64,000 bases of DNA from assembly GCF_000764655.1 (NCBI RefSeq), contig NZ_JRGL01000012.1:113448-177447 (forward strand). Reading direction: 5' to 3'. Source of the stretch: Aeromonas aquatica. GTDB lineage: Bacteria > Pseudomonadota > Gammaproteobacteria > Enterobacterales > Aeromonadaceae. Shown in pieces: positions 35,672 to 45,232 of this stretch. The notes beneath the pieces are model-generated. The model saw only the letters and a program-made list of their open reading frames with translations, had not been told where the DNA came from and ran no database searches. Made by a program: the position numbers and the translations under genes. Within the stretch, counting starts at the first letter, position 1; every line of letters starts with the position of its first letter.

Positions 35672-36262
35672 ATGAAATTACCTGGTTTTGTGCAGCGACT
35701 CTGGACCACCTTCAAGTCTCCCTCCAAGGCGGCCCTCTGGGTGCTGCTGATGATGGGCTTCTTTGGCGGGGTCATCTTCTGGGGCGGTTTCAACACCGCC
35801 ATGGAAGCCTCAAACACCGAGAAGTTCTGTACCGGTTGTCATGAGATGAAGGACAACGTGTTCGTGGAATACCGCGACACCATTCACTATGCCAACCGTT
35901 CCGGCGTGCGCGCCAGCTGCCCGGATTGCCACGTACCGCACGAGTGGACCTACAAGATCATTCGTAAGGTGCAGGCCTCCAAGGAGCTGTGGGGCATGCT
36001 GACCGGCAAGGTGGATACCCGCGAGAAGTTCGAATCCCATCGCCGCGAGATGGCCGAGCGGGAGTGGCAGCGCATGAAGGACACGGATTCGAGGGAGTGC
36101 CGCAACTGTCACAACTTCGAATACATGGACTTCTCCTTGCAAGGCAAGCGGGGTGCCCAGATGCACTCCACCAGTCTGGCGAGCGGGGAGAGTACCTGTA
36201 TCGACTGCCACAAGGGGATAGCGCACCAATTGCCCGACATGACGGGCGTGAAAGGCTTCTAA
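35672..36262 (+). CDS. napC: NapC, membrane tetraheme cytochrome c quinol dehydrogenase
   Basis: NapC/NirT-family cytochrome, 196 aa, that oxidises quinol and passes electrons to NapB. One N-terminal anchor helix ([20 protein letters not shown]) and four heme c motifs: CTGCH, CPDCH, CRNCH and CIDCH. GAGGAATC precedes the ATG. It is the last gene of napFDAGHBC and is followed by a GC-rich terminator. Confidence 0.97.
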   Translation: MKLPGFVQRLWTTFKSPSKAALWVLLMMGFFGGVIFWGGFNTAMEASNTEKFCTGCHEMKDNVFVEYRDTIHYANRSGVRASCPDCHVPHEWTYKIIRKVQASKELWGMLTGKVDTREKFESHRREMAEREWQRMKDTDSRECRNCHNFEYMDFSLQGKRGAQMHSTSLASGESTCIDCHKGIAHQLPDMTGVKGF

Positions 36263-36267
36263 GCACC

Positions 36268-36303
36268 AATGCCATCGCGCCGGCCCTTGCCGGCCCGGTG
36301 GCA
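36268..36303 (+). terminator. Terminator of the nap operon
   Basis: ATGCCA...GCCGGC loop GCCGGC...TGGCAT, a long GC-rich stem with small bulges, followed by TTTCATCTTT. It separates nap from moaB. Confidence 0.65.
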
Positions 36304-36483
36304 TTTCATCTTTATGGGCTCATTAACCCCCTCTTCCCGCCAACTTTTGATAGAATCCGTCCCCGGTAATGCGGCGCCCGTGCCCCTGTGCATTCACAAC
36401 CGGCGTGGCCGGCGGATATCTGGCCGGGCAGCAGCGTTCATCCCTTCTCCTCTCATGGTCATTGATTGACAGGAAATGTCCTG

Positions 36484-36990
36484 ATGGCATCAAAAAACAG
36501 CGAATTCATCCCCCTCAAGATCGCCGTACTGACGGTCTCCGACAGCCGCACCGCCGCCGACGACAGCTCGGGGGATTATCTGGTATCAGCCCTGACCGAG
36601 GCCGGGCATCACCTCGCCGATCGGGCGCTGTGCGCCGACAACCTGTTCCGGGTGCGGGCCCAGGTCAGCGACTGGATCGCCGACGAGGCGGTGCAGGTGG
36701 TGCTGGTCAACGGCGGCACCGGCTTCAACGAGCAGAACCGGGTACCCGAGGCGGTGGGGGTGTTGTTCGAGCGTACCGTGCAGGGCTTTGGCGAGATGTT
36801 CCGTCAACTCTCCTTTGCCGAGATCAAGGGATCTGCGATGCAGAGCCGGGCCCTGGCGGGGCTCGCCAATCGCACCCTCATCTTCTGTCTGCCTGGCTCC
36901 ACCGGCGCCTGCCAGCTCGGCTGGGAGCAGTTGATCCGGGAGCAGCTCGATGCCCGCACCAAGCCGTGCAACTTTGTCTCCCATCTTTGA
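36484..36990 (+). CDS. moaB: MoaB, molybdopterin adenylyltransferase-family protein
   Basis: MogA/MoaB-family protein, 168 aa. It has IAVLTVSDSRTAADDSSGDY near the N-terminus, VNGGTGFNEQNRVPEA and FCLPGSTGACQLGWEQL, matching E. coli MoaB. The function of MoaB in enterobacteria is uncertain; MogA does the adenylation there. AGGAAA lies 7 bases before ATG 36484. A promoter probably lies in the 180 bp after the nap terminator. moaC follows after 57 bp. Confidence 0.94.
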   Translation: MASKNSEFIPLKIAVLTVSDSRTAADDSSGDYLVSALTEAGHHLADRALCADNLFRVRAQVSDWIADEAVQVVLVNGGTGFNEQNRVPEAVGVLFERTVQGFGEMFRQLSFAEIKGSAMQSRALAGLANRTLIFCLPGSTGACQLGWEQLIREQLDARTKPCNFVSHL

Positions 36991-37047
36991 ATCGCGGCGC
37001 GTGTCAGCACGCGCCATTTATTCCAGCTCTCAAGCAGGGGAATAGTG

Positions 37048-37551
37048 ATGAACCTGACCCATCTCAACCAGAGCGGTGAAGCTCATATGGTGGATGTGAC
37101 CGACAAACAGTCTACCTCGCGCGAGGCCCGCGCCGAGGCCTTCGTGACCATGGCGCCTGCGACCCTGGCGCTGATCCTGAGCGGTCAACACCACAAGGGG
37201 GACGTGTTCGCCACCGCCCGCATCGCCGGCATCATGGCGGCCAAGAAGACCGCCGACCTCATTCCGCTCTGCCATCCGCTGGCCCTCACCAAGGTGGAGG
37301 TAGAGATTAGCCCCCAGCCCGAGCACAATAGGGTCCATATTCGCACCCTCTGCAAACTCTCCGGCAAGACCGGGGTGGAGATGGAAGCCCTGACCGCCGC
37401 CTCGGTGGCGGCGCTCACCATCTACGACATGTGCAAGGCGGTGCAAAAAGACATGGTGATCGAGCAGCTGCGACTGGTGGAGAAAAAGGGCGGCAAGTCC
37501 GGCCACTTCCAGCTGACCAGCTCGTTGGATAACCCCGAGGAGCCAGCATGA
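37048..37551 (+). CDS. moaC: Cyclic pyranopterin monophosphate synthase MoaC
   Basis: Second enzyme of Moco synthesis; makes cPMP from the MoaA product. 167 aa, with [31 protein letters not shown] and [20 protein letters not shown], all diagnostic. ATG 37048 has AGGGGAA 5 bases upstream (a GTG at 37045 is less likely). It overlaps moaD by 4 bp. Confidence 0.97.
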   Translation: MNLTHLNQSGEAHMVDVTDKQSTSREARAEAFVTMAPATLALILSGQHHKGDVFATARIAGIMAAKKTADLIPLCHPLALTKVEVEISPQPEHNRVHIRTLCKLSGKTGVEMEALTAASVAALTIYDMCKAVQKDMVIEQLRLVEKKGGKSGHFQLTSSLDNPEEPA

Positions 37552-37793
37552 TCAAGGTACTGTTCTTTGCCCAGGTCAGAGAGCTGGTCGATTGTGACGA
37601 GCTCAGCCTCCCTTGCGAATATGCGAACGCCGAGCAGCTGCGCAGTGCCTTATGTGAGCGCGGTGACAAGTGGGCGCTGGCGCTCGAGGCGGGCAAGCTG
37701 CTGGTGGCGGTGAACCAGACCCTGGTGCCTCTGGATACGGCGCTGGCCGATGGCGACGAGGTGGCTTTCTTCCCCCCCGTGACCGGAGGCTGA
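37548..37793 (+). CDS. moaD: Molybdopterin synthase sulfur-carrier subunit MoaD
   Basis: Small ubiquitin-fold sulfur carrier, 81 aa, ending in VTGG; the terminal GG is adenylated by MoeB and then thiocarboxylated. It starts in an ATGA overlap with moaC, and moaE follows 3 bp later. Confidence 0.96.
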   Translation: MIKVLFFAQVRELVDCDELSLPCEYANAEQLRSALCERGDKWALALEAGKLLVAVNQTLVPLDTALADGDEVAFFPPVTGG

Positions 37794-37796
37794 GCC

Positions 37797-38285
37797 ATGT
37801 CCCACGAGATGCGCAATGACGCCGCCGACCGCATTCTGGTGCAGCGGGCCGACTTCTCCCTCGGTGAAGAGTACGAGCGGCTCGCCACCCGTCACGACAC
37901 AGGGGCCATCGTCACCTTCGTCGGCAAGGTGCGCGACTTCAATCAGGGGGAGCAGGTCAAGGGGCTGGCCCTCGAGCACTACCCCGGCATGACCGAGAAG
38001 GCGCTGGCGGATATTGTTGCCGAGGCGCGCCGTCGCTGGCCGCTGCAAGAGTGCACCCTGATCCACCGCATCGGCGAATTGCTGCTCGGCGATCAGATAG
38101 TGCTGGTGGCGGTGAGCAGCGCCCATCGCGATGCGGCCTTCGAGGCCTGCCACTTCATCATGGATTTTTTGAAGACCCGGGCGCCGTTCTGGAAAAAAGA
38201 GCTGACCGCCGAGGGGATTCAGCGCTGGGTCGAGGCCAAGGAGAGCGATGACGCCGCCGCGGCCCGCTGGCAATCAGGGGAATAG
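37797..38285 (+). CDS. moaE: Molybdopterin synthase catalytic subunit MoaE
   Basis: Large subunit of MPT synthase, 162 aa, which inserts two sulfurs from MoaD into cPMP. Visible motifs: GAIVTFVGKVRDFNQG, LEHYPGMTEKAL, VSSAHRDAAFEACHFIMDFLKTRAPFWKKE in outline with its conserved Lys. It is the last moa gene. modA begins 50 bp further on, probably in the same transcript. Confidence 0.96.
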   Translation: MSHEMRNDAADRILVQRADFSLGEEYERLATRHDTGAIVTFVGKVRDFNQGEQVKGLALEHYPGMTEKALADIVAEARRRWPLQECTLIHRIGELLLGDQIVLVAVSSAHRDAAFEACHFIMDFLKTRAPFWKKELTAEGIQRWVEAKESDDAAAARWQSGE

Positions 38286-38335
38286 ACCCCATAACAGGAT
38301 CTGGTCACGAAGGATCCGCAACCAGGAGTAAGGGA

Positions 38336-39064
38336 ATGAAACCGCTGTTATCTGTTGTCATGCTGGGGATCTGCGCCGCGGCGCTGCACACCACCGCCGT
38401 ACAGGCCGATGAGGTCAAGGTCGCCGTGGCCGCCAACTTCAAGGGCACTATAGAGCGCATCGGCAAGGACTTCACCGCCAAGACCGGCCATAGCGTCGTT
38501 ATCAGCTCGGCGGCCACCGGCGTGCTCTACACCCAGATAAGCCACGGCGCCCCCTTCGATCTCTTCCTCTCCGCCGATGTGGCCACACCCGAGAAGCTGG
38601 AGAAAGAGGGCAAGGGCAGCGAGCGTTTCACCTATGCCATCGGCCAGCTGGGCCTGTGGAAGAAGGGCGGCCCGGCACCCGATGAGGCCACCCTGCGGGA
38701 CTGGAAGGGCAACCTCGCCATCGCCAACCCGAAAACTGCTCCCTATGGGGCCGCCGCCATGGCGACCCTGGCGCACCTCAAGATCGATCCCAAGCAGTAT
38801 CGCCTGTTGACTGGGACCAACATCGGCCAGACCTGGCAGTTCGTGGACACCGGCAACGCCGAGATGGGCTTCGTCGCCTGGGCCAACCTGGTGGAAGCGG
38901 ACAAGACCGGCGAAGCCTGGGCCGTGCCGAACGCGCTTTATCCCGCCATCGAGCAGCAGGGCCTGGTTCTGAAGAAGGGCGAGGCGGTGGATGCCCTGGT
39001 GGCCTGGCTCAAGGGCCCGGGCCAGAGCGCCATCAAGGCCGCGGGTTACGCCCTGCCGCAATGA
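38336..39064 (+). CDS. modA: Molybdate ABC transporter substrate-binding protein ModA
   Basis: Periplasmic molybdate-binding protein, 242 aa. Signal peptide ends near VQA-DE. VAVAANFKGTIERIGKDF, SSAATGVLYTQISHGAPFDL and FVAWANLVE are ModA-like. A Shine-Dalgarno AGGAGTAAGGG precedes the ATG. Instead of leading straight into modB, it is followed by a 308-bp stretch with repeated modB starts. Confidence 0.95.
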   Translation: MKPLLSVVMLGICAAALHTTAVQADEVKVAVAANFKGTIERIGKDFTAKTGHSVVISSAATGVLYTQISHGAPFDLFLSADVATPEKLEKEGKGSERFTYAIGQLGLWKKGGPAPDEATLRDWKGNLAIANPKTAPYGAAAMATLAHLKIDPKQYRLLTGTNIGQTWQFVDTGNAEMGFVAWANLVEADKTGEAWAVPNALYPAIEQQGLVLKKGEAVDALVAWLKGPGQSAIKAAGYALPQ

Positions 39065-39136
39065 TGGCGAGCCTGTGACCCCCTGATGACTGGCCGGCCC
39101 TGTGCCGGCCAGTTTGTTGACTCAAGGAGGAAAACC

Positions 39137-39178
39137 ATGGATATGCACATCCCCGCAGAGGGCGCTGGCGATGAATGA
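39137..39178 (+). CDS. 13-codon leader ORF before the modB repeats
   Basis: Encodes MDMHIPAEGAGDE behind an ideal ribosome site (AGGAGG at 39125-39130). Its stop overlaps the ATG at 39171 that opens the first modB-start copy, so it would feed ribosomes into the chain of short ORFs. It has no recognisable function of its own. Confidence 0.45.
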   Translation: MDMHIPAEGAGDE

Positions 39179-39376
39179 AGCGGATCTGCTCGCGGCGTAT
39201 CGTTTGATCCTGAAGCGGCGTCTGGTCACCCCGAGTCCAGCGTTTGTCATTCCAATCCGAGAGGAGACTCTATGAGCGAAGGGGATCTGTTCGCGGTGTG
39301 TCGCTTGATCCTGAAGCGGCGTCTGGTCATCCGGGGTCCAGCGTTTGTCATTCCAACCCGAGAGGAAGCGCTATGA
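39171..39376 (+). repeat. Two 101-bp tandem copies of the modB start region
   Basis: Copy 1 begins at 39171, copy 2 at 39272 and the true modB at 39373, exactly 101 bp apart each time. Each extra copy is a 34-codon ORF starting MNEADLLA or MSEGDLFA (true ModB: MSEGDLLA). It continues with a shared segment (RLILKRRLV ... PAFVIP), contains a GAGAGGA ribosome site at its end, and terminates with TGA inside an ATGA overlap with the next start. Both frames are open, so the whole stretch is translatable as a stop-start chain. Confidence 0.85.
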
Positions 39377-40053
39377 GTGAAGGGGATCTGCTGGCGGTCT
39401 GGCTGACTCTGAAGCTGGCCGCCAGCACCACCGGCATTCTGCTGCTGCTGTCACCGCCGCTCGCCTGGTGGCTGTCGCGCAGCCAGCATCGCCTTCGTCC
39501 CCTGGTGGAGGCGCTGGTGGCGCTGCCGCTGGTGCTGCCGCCGACCGTGCTCGGCTTCTATCTGCTGCTCGCCTTCTCCCCCTCCTACGGTTTCGGTGCC
39601 TGGTGGAAAGAGACCTTCGGCGCCCCCCTTGCCTTCAGTTTCCTCGGCCTGCTGTTTGCCTCCATCCTCTATTCGCTGCCCTTCGTGGTACAGCCGCTCA
39701 CCTCCGCCTTCGTCAACATGGGCAACAAAGAGCTGGAGGCGGCCGCCACCCTGGGGCTGGGGCCCCTCGAGCGCTTCTTTCACATCATATTGCCGATGAC
39801 GCTGCCGAGCTTCGTGATGGCGGCGGCGCTGGGGTTCGCTCACACCCTGGGGGAATTCGGGGTGGTGTTGATGATAGGGGGCAACATCCCGGGGGAAACC
39901 CAGGTGCTCTCCATCGCCCTGTTCGATCACGTTGAGAGCATGGATTATCAACATGCCCACTATCTTGCCGGCGGCCTGATGGGCTTCTCCCTCGTCATGC
40001 TGGTGCTGGTCTACGGGGTGCTGCAACGTCGGCAACGGAGGCTGTTCGGATGA
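39373..40053 (+). CDS. modB: Molybdate ABC transporter permease ModB
   Basis: Inner-membrane permease of the molybdate importer, about 226 aa. Helices include ALVALPLVLPPTVLGFYLLL and FSFLGLLFASILYSLPFVV; the EAA loop reads ELEAAATLGLGPLERFFHIILP. The start at 39373 has GAGAGGAAGC upstream. The frame to 39244 only reads through the duplicated segment. The 3' end overlaps modC by 4 bp. Confidence 0.94.
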   Translation: MSEGDLLAVWLTLKLAASTTGILLLLSPPLAWWLSRSQHRLRPLVEALVALPLVLPPTVLGFYLLLAFSPSYGFGAWWKETFGAPLAFSFLGLLFASILYSLPFVVQPLTSAFVNMGNKELEAAATLGLGPLERFFHIILPMTLPSFVMAAALGFAHTLGEFGVVLMIGGNIPGETQVLSIALFDHVESMDYQHAHYLAGGLMGFSLVMLVLVYGVLQRRQRRLFG

Positions 40054-41105
40054 ATCTGCACCTCAAGGCTCGCCGCCAGTTCGGTGGATTCGAGCTCGAT
40101 TGCGATCTGGCGCTGCCCCTTGCCGGCATACTCGGGCTGTTTGGCCCCTCGGGCTGCGGCAAGAGCACCCTGCTGCGGATCCTGGCGGGGCTCGATCGCC
40201 TGCCGACCGACGGCCTGCGCTGGCAGGAGCGGGAGCTGGCCGGCCTGTTGCCTGAGCAGCGTCGCATCGGGCTGGTGTTTCAGGACTCACGGTTGTTTCC
40301 CCATCTGACGGTGCTGGACAACCTGCAACTGGCCGCCCGCAAGGGCAGGGGGCGTTGGCAACCCGAGTCACTGGCCGCGCGGCTCGGGTTCGTCGAGTTG
40401 CTCGGTCAGCCTGCCCATGGCCTCTCCGGGGGCCAGCGCCAGCGGGTGGCACTGGGGCGGGCGCTCCTGGCGGAGCCAGACTTGCTGCTGCTCGATGAGC
40501 CCTTCTCGGCGTTGGACAGGCGCAGCCGCATCCATCAGGCCCATGTGCTCAAGGGGCTGCAGCGTGAGAGCGGCATGCCGATGATCTTCGTCAGTCACGC
40601 CATGGAGGAGGTGAGCCTCTTGTGCGATCAGCTGGTGCTGCTGGCGGAAGGCCGGGTGGAGGCGCAAGGGCGGCCGAGCGAGATCTTCGCCCGCACCGAT
40701 CTGTCGCTCGCCAGCCGTGACGACGCCGGCGTCATGCTGGAGGCGACTCTGGCCCACTATGACTCGGCCGAGCAGATGGCGAGCCTGCGGCTCGGGGATC
40801 AGCTGCTGATGGTCACCATGGAGCATGCCCCCGATGAGACCGCCCCCCTGCAGATCAAGGTGGCGGGGCGGGACGTGGTGATCGCGACCGCCCCCATAGC
40901 GCACTCCAGCCTCTCCAACTGCCTCGAGACCCGTTTGCTCGAGGTGCGCGAGCTGAGGCCCGGGCAAACCCTGTTGCAGTTGGCGCTGGGGCAGCAGATA
41001 CTGCTGGCCCGGATCACCAGCCGCTCCGCCGCGCGGCTCGCGCTGGTGCCGGGGCAGCGGCTTTACGCCTATATCAAGGCGGTGAGCCTGGTAGGCGAGG
41101 GCTAG
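40050..41105 (+). CDS. modC: Molybdate ABC transporter ATP-binding protein ModC
   Basis: ATPase of the molybdate importer, 351 aa. Walker A GPSGCGKST, signature LSGGQRQRVALGRAL, Walker B LLLLDEPFSALD, and an H-loop in VSHAMEE. The C-terminal region (from about 290) is the molybdate-binding TOBE/mop domain. It is the last gene of modABC; the hydrolase gene downstream has its own ribosome site 130 bp away. Confidence 0.96.
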   Translation: MNLHLKARRQFGGFELDCDLALPLAGILGLFGPSGCGKSTLLRILAGLDRLPTDGLRWQERELAGLLPEQRRIGLVFQDSRLFPHLTVLDNLQLAARKGRGRWQPESLAARLGFVELLGQPAHGLSGGQRQRVALGRALLAEPDLLLLDEPFSALDRRSRIHQAHVLKGLQRESGMPMIFVSHAMEEVSLLCDQLVLLAEGRVEAQGRPSEIFARTDLSLASRDDAGVMLEATLAHYDSAEQMASLRLGDQLLMVTMEHAPDETAPLQIKVAGRDVVIATAPIAHSSLSNCLETRLLEVRELRPGQTLLQLALGQQILLARITSRSAARLALVPGQRLYAYIKAVSLVGEG

Positions 41106-41234
41106 GCGCTAGGGACCGGGTCGGCGGCGTTATGCCCCTGTTTTGCAAGGGCGTCGGGCCGCAGAGGGCATGCCCATCAAGGCAACGACAGTCAGATCAT
41201 CAGGGCAGGCATTGAGCCGAAAGGGAGAGCGTGA

Positions 41235-42014
41235 GTGCGTCGCAACCAGGTAATGAAATCCCAGGGGCTGGCCCTGCGCAGTGCGGGAGAAGGCCCCCTG
41301 CTGCTGTTGCTGCACGGGCTCGGCTCCTCGAGCCTCGATTGGCAGGCGCAGATAGAACGCTTCAGTGAACACTACCGGGTGGTGGCGCTGGACTTGCGCG
41401 GCCATGGCCAGAGCATGCAGGAGGGGCCCTTCGACGTGCCCACCCTGGCCGGTGACGTGACTCGCTGGCTCGACGAGCAGCCGGAACCCGCCTGGGTGGT
41501 GGGCTTGTCGCTGGGGGCCATGGTGGCGCTGGAGCTGGCCCTGCAACTGCCGCACAAGGTGCGTGGACTGGTGCTGGTCAACGGCTTCAGCGAATGTCTG
41601 CTGGAGACCCCCAAGGATCAGGAACGCCACGCCATGCGCCTCAAGTGGCTGCGTTGGTTCGGTATGCGTCCGCTCGCCTGGTGGCTGGCGCGCGAACTCT
41701 TCCCCGGTCCCGAGCTCGCCCAGGTGCGCAGCACCTTCCGGCAGCGCTTCGTGCGCAGCAACAAGAAGAAGACCTACAGGGCCCTGCTCGATGGCTTGCC
41801 CGGCTGGTCGGCCCGCGCCCGGCTCGGCCAGATAGTGCAGCCGGTCGCCATCATCTCCACCATCCAGGACTATCTGCCGCTCGCCAAGCGGGTGGAACAA
41901 TTCGCTGCCCTGCCGAACGCCAGCATCCATACCCCGCCAGGTCACCACGCCTGGCCAGCAGAAGATCCCGCCGGATTCAATCATCTGCTCGAGCGGATCT
42001 TGCGCACCCACTGA
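41235..42014 (+). CDS. Alpha/beta-fold hydrolase
   Basis: Predicted serine hydrolase, 259 aa. Oxyanion region LLLHGLGSSSLDWQ, nucleophile elbow GLSLGA (Ser in GxSxG), and a late His in GHHAWPAEDP. The substrate is unknown. Upstream AGGGAGAG supports the GTG at 41235; the ATG at 41253 is an alternative. It sits between modC and the convergent moeB. Confidence 0.85.
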   Translation: MRRNQVMKSQGLALRSAGEGPLLLLLHGLGSSSLDWQAQIERFSEHYRVVALDLRGHGQSMQEGPFDVPTLAGDVTRWLDEQPEPAWVVGLSLGAMVALELALQLPHKVRGLVLVNGFSECLLETPKDQERHAMRLKWLRWFGMRPLAWWLARELFPGPELAQVRSTFRQRFVRSNKKKTYRALLDGLPGWSARARLGQIVQPVAIISTIQDYLPLAKRVEQFAALPNASIHTPPGHHAWPAEDPAGFNHLLERILRTH

Positions 42015-42053
42015 GTCAGCTTTTGCGTATCGAATCACTGCGTTGCTCAGATA

Positions 42054-42083
42054 AAAAAGCCGAATCCGCGGGTTCGGCTTTTT
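42054..42083. terminator. Bidirectional terminator between hydrolase and moeB
   Basis: AAAAAGCCGAA (42054-42064) pairs with TTCGGCTTTTT (42073-42083). Confidence 0.9.
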
Positions 42084-42132
42084 GATTGGTGGGATTCAGG
42101 CTCTGGGGCGATTGGCCATCGCCATCATAGGG

Positions 42133-42891
42133 CTAGGCGGGTTGCGAGCAGACCGGGCAGTCGGGGCGCTTGGGCAGCTTCAGCTCGCGAAAACCGCCTT
42201 GGAAGCCGTCGATCATCAGCAGCCGGCCGCTGTAATTCTTGCCCATGCCGGCCAGCAGCTTGATGGCTTCCAGCGCCTGCAGGCTGCCGACCAGGCCCAC
42301 CATGGGGGCCAGCACCCCGGCCTCGACGCAGGTCAAGGATTGCTCCCCAAACAGCGAACTCAGGCAGGCGTAGCAGGGTTCATCCGCCTGCCAGGTGAAG
42401 CTGCACAGCTGCCCCTCCAGCCGGATGGCGGCGCCGGAGACCAGGGGCACCTTATGTTGTCTGGCCTTCTGGTTGAGCAGGTTGCGGATGGCGACGTTGT
42501 CGGTGCAATCGAGCACCAGCTGATGAGCGGGCAGCAGGGCATCGAGCAGCGCCTCGTCGGCGACGGCGGCATGGGTCTTCACCTCGAGCCAGGGGTTGAG
42601 GGCGCGCAGCGACTCGGCGGCGGAGTCCACCTTGGTTTGGCCGATGCGCGCGTCGTTGTGCAGCACCTGGCGCTGCAGGTTGGAGAGCTCCACCTTGTCG
42701 AAATCCACCAGGGTCAGCTGGCCAACCCCGGCCACCGCGAGATACTGGGCGGCGGCGCAGCCCAGTCCCCCGGCGCCTATCACCAGCACGGCGGCCTGCT
42801 TGAGCGCCTCCTGCCCCTCGAAGTCGAAGGATTTGAGCACTATCTGGCGGTTGTAGCGAAGCAGCTCGGCGTCCGAGAGGATCTCGCTCAC
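42133..42891 (-). CDS. moeB: Molybdopterin-synthase adenylyltransferase MoeB
   Basis: E1-like enzyme that adenylates the C-terminal Gly of MoaD, 252 aa. ATP-binding [14 protein letters not shown], Asp in [15 protein letters not shown], and zinc cysteines CYAC ... CPVC. It overlaps moeA by 4 bp on the same strand. Confidence 0.96.
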   Translation of the reverse strand: MSEILSDAELLRYNRQIVLKSFDFEGQEALKQAAVLVIGAGGLGCAAAQYLAVAGVGQLTLVDFDKVELSNLQRQVLHNDARIGQTKVDSAAESLRALNPWLEVKTHAAVADEALLDALLPAHQLVLDCTDNVAIRNLLNQKARQHKVPLVSGAAIRLEGQLCSFTWQADEPCYACLSSLFGEQSLTCVEAGVLAPMVGLVGSLQALEAIKLLAGMGKNYSGRLLMIDGFQGGFRELKLPKRPDCPVCSQPA

Positions 42892-44114
42892 AACAGCAGT
42901 CCCGCGAAGGGCTCGACGTTCACCGTCTCGCCAGCGGAGACCCTGCCGCGCGCCTGTTCCAGCACTATGTAGCAGTTCGCCCGCGACAATGAGCTGAACA
43001 CGCCGGAGTCCTGGGATCCTGTGCTGCGCACCTCCAGGCCATTCGGTCCCTGGCTCAGGATGCCGCGCTGGAAGTCGAGCCGACCCGGCGCCTTCTTGAG
43101 GGGTTCGCTGGCCCTGGCCTGCAACTGCAGCGGGCGGGCGAAGGTTTGCCCGGCGAGCTTGGCCAGCGCCGGTTGCACCAGCTGATCGAAGGTGACCATG
43201 GCGGAGACCGGGTTGCCCGGCAGGCCGAAGAACCAGGCATGGGGCAGGCGGCCGAAGGCGAACGGCTTGCCCGGCTTGATGGCGAGCTTCCAGAAGCCGA
43301 TTTCGCCCTGCTCTTCGAGCAGCTGCTTGGTGAAGTCCGCCTCGCCGACCGAGACGCCGCCGGTGGTGATCAGGGCATCGGCCTCGTGGTCTGCCTTGAT
43401 GAAGGCGGCCCTAAGCTGCGCGGGATCGTCCGGGATGATGCCAAGGTCCAGACAATCTATGCCCAGGCGGGCCAGCATGGCTTTGACCCCGTAGCGATTG
43501 GAGTCGTAGATGTCGCCGTGGGCAAGCGGGGTGCCCACCGGTTTAAGTTCATCACCGGTGCTGAAGATGGCTACCTTGAGCGGGCGGCGCACCGTCACGC
43601 TGGCGATACCCAAGGAGGCCAGCAGTGGCAGCTCGCGGGGGCTGAGGCGTAGCCCGGAGGCCAGCACTTGCGAGCCCTCGGCCATGTCTTCGCCACGACG
43701 GCGGATGTTCTGGCCGGGTCTCGGCTGGCTGATGAAGCGCACCAGCTCCCCTTCGAGCTGCGCCTCTTCCTGCATGATGACCGCCTCGGTACCGGTGGGA
43801 ACAGGGGCTCCCGTCATGATGCGGATGCAATGACCGGCGGGCCACTCTCCCTGATAGGGCTGACCGGCGAAGGCCTTGCCCGCCACCTTGAGCGGCGCGC
43901 CAGCGGCGAGATCGGCCAGGCGCACGGCGTAACCGTCCATGGCGGCATTGTCGAAGGGGGGCACCGACAGGGGGGAGGTGATGTCCTGGGCCAGGATCCG
44001 ATCCAGTGCCTGGGGCAGCGGCAACTGCTCGGTATCGCAGCAGCAGGCGAGTTGGTCCAGCATCCCTTGCAGGGCATCGCCCAGGGGCAGCAGTGCAACC
44101 GTATCGAATCCCAT
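42888..44114 (-). CDS. moeA: Molybdopterin molybdenumtransferase MoeA
   Basis: Inserts molybdenum into adenylated molybdopterin, about 408 aa. Diagnostic segments: [73 protein letters not shown] and [14 protein letters not shown]. Three ATGs in a row (44120, 44117, 44114) are possible starts; AGAGG is best spaced for 44114. moeAB is transcribed away from folE. Confidence 0.96.
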   Translation of the reverse strand: MGFDTVALLPLGDALQGMLDQLACCCDTEQLPLPQALDRILAQDITSPLSVPPFDNAAMDGYAVRLADLAAGAPLKVAGKAFAGQPYQGEWPAGHCIRIMTGAPVPTGTEAVIMQEEAQLEGELVRFISQPRPGQNIRRRGEDMAEGSQVLASGLRLSPRELPLLASLGIASVTVRRPLKVAIFSTGDELKPVGTPLAHGDIYDSNRYGVKAMLARLGIDCLDLGIIPDDPAQLRAAFIKADHEADALITTGGVSVGEADFTKQLLEEQGEIGFWKLAIKPGKPFAFGRLPHAWFFGLPGNPVSAMVTFDQLVQPALAKLAGQTFARPLQLQARASEPLKKAPGRLDFQRGILSQGPNGLEVRSTGSQDSGVFSSLSRANCYIVLEQARGRVSAGETVNVEPFAGLLL

Positions 44115-44436
44115 CATCATGACCTCTTTGGTGTGGTAGAGGGCGGATTATCCCAAAAAAACCGCTCCATGGGCAGGTTCACCGCACAGGAATGCGTGGC
44201 GAGCGGGCTTGAGGGGAATAAAGGGGACATTATCTCGCCCAACTCCCCCCGTATGGGCAGGGTGGATCGAGGGTAAAACGGGACGGTTTGACATAAAGTC
44301 AGGTGTCGGGCTTGAGTTAGTCCGAATTATGACAATAATCGCCCTGTACTATTACCGTCCTGAACGGGTGCGCACCGCAGAGTGCCGTCACCGGTACGGT
44401 GGCCATCACAGTCCCTGAGCGTGGGAGAGAAACAAG
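44115..44436. other. moeA-folE divergent promoter region
   Basis: About 320 bp without a gene. On the plus strand TTGAGT (44312-44317) and ATAATC (44335-44340), 17 bp apart, form a plausible folE promoter. No ModE-type palindrome was recognised. Confidence 0.45.
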
Positions 44437-45093
44437 ATGACGAGCTTAAGCCAGGAAGCCCTGTTGGTCAGGGCCGCCCTCGAGGCCCAGGGCCTGGAGA
44501 CTCCGCTGGTAGCCAATGACCTGAACGGCCAGCAGAAGAGAGAGAAGATCGAAGGCCACATGCGCGCCATCATGGAGACGCTGGGGCTGGACTTGCGTGA
44601 CGACAGTCTGACCGAGACGCCCCACCGCATCGCCAAGATGTACGTGAACGAGATCTTCTCCGGCCTCGACTACAGCACCTTCCCCAAGGTGACGGTGATC
44701 GAGAACAAGATGAAGGTGGACGAGATGATCATGGTGCGGGACATCAGCCTCACCAGCACTTGCGAACACCACTTCGTCACCATAGACGGGCTGGCCCACG
44801 TGGCCTACATCCCCCGCGGCAAGGTGATAGGGCTGTCGAAAATCAACCGCATAGTGCAGTTCTTCGCCCGTCGGCCCCAGGTGCAGGAGCGGCTCACCCA
44901 GCAGATCCTGCTGGCGCTGCAGACCCTGCTCGGCACCAGGGACGTGGCCATCAGCATCCGTGCGACCCACTTCTGCGTGAAGGCCCGCGGCGTGATGGAC
45001 TCCACCTCCTATACCACCACCACCTCCCTCGGTGGCGTCTTCAAGACCCAGCCGGACACCCGCGCCGAGTTCCTCGGCGGCCTGAAAGGCTAG
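44437..45093 (+). CDS. folE: GTP cyclohydrolase I
   Basis: Converts GTP to 7,8-dihydroneopterin triphosphate, the first step of tetrahydrofolate synthesis. 218 aa, like E. coli FolE. Zinc ligands lie in TSTCEHHFV (Cys, His) and in [11 protein letters not shown] (Cys). Start ATG 44437 has GGGAGAG upstream. A 15-bp perfect hairpin follows. Confidence 0.97.
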   Translation: MTSLSQEALLVRAALEAQGLETPLVANDLNGQQKREKIEGHMRAIMETLGLDLRDDSLTETPHRIAKMYVNEIFSGLDYSTFPKVTVIENKMKVDEMIMVRDISLTSTCEHHFVTIDGLAHVAYIPRGKVIGLSKINRIVQFFARRPQVQERLTQQILLALQTLLGTRDVAISIRATHFCVKARGVMDSTSYTTTTSLGGVFKTQPDTRAEFLGGLKG

Positions 45094-45095
45094 CA

Positions 45096-45128
45096 GACAG
45101 GGGCATGTCGCATCGACATGCCCCTGTC
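45096..45128 (+). terminator. Terminator of folE
   Basis: Perfect 15-bp stem GACAGGGGCATGTCG / CGACATGCCCCTGTC with loop CAT; the following sequence is pyrimidine-rich. Confidence 0.75.
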
Positions 45129-45232
45129 GTCTTCTCTCCCCTTTTGCTCTGCCCGACACTTTCGTCAGAAAAGTGCTAAAGCCGTGCCCGGTCGGGCCGA
45201 TACAGCTCACCATGCCGGTCGATCGCCGTCCT

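Noticed and set aside
39244..39372. N-terminal extension of ModB
   Set aside because: The extension reads through the duplicated modB start in another frame; ModB similarity begins at MSEGDLLA at 39373.
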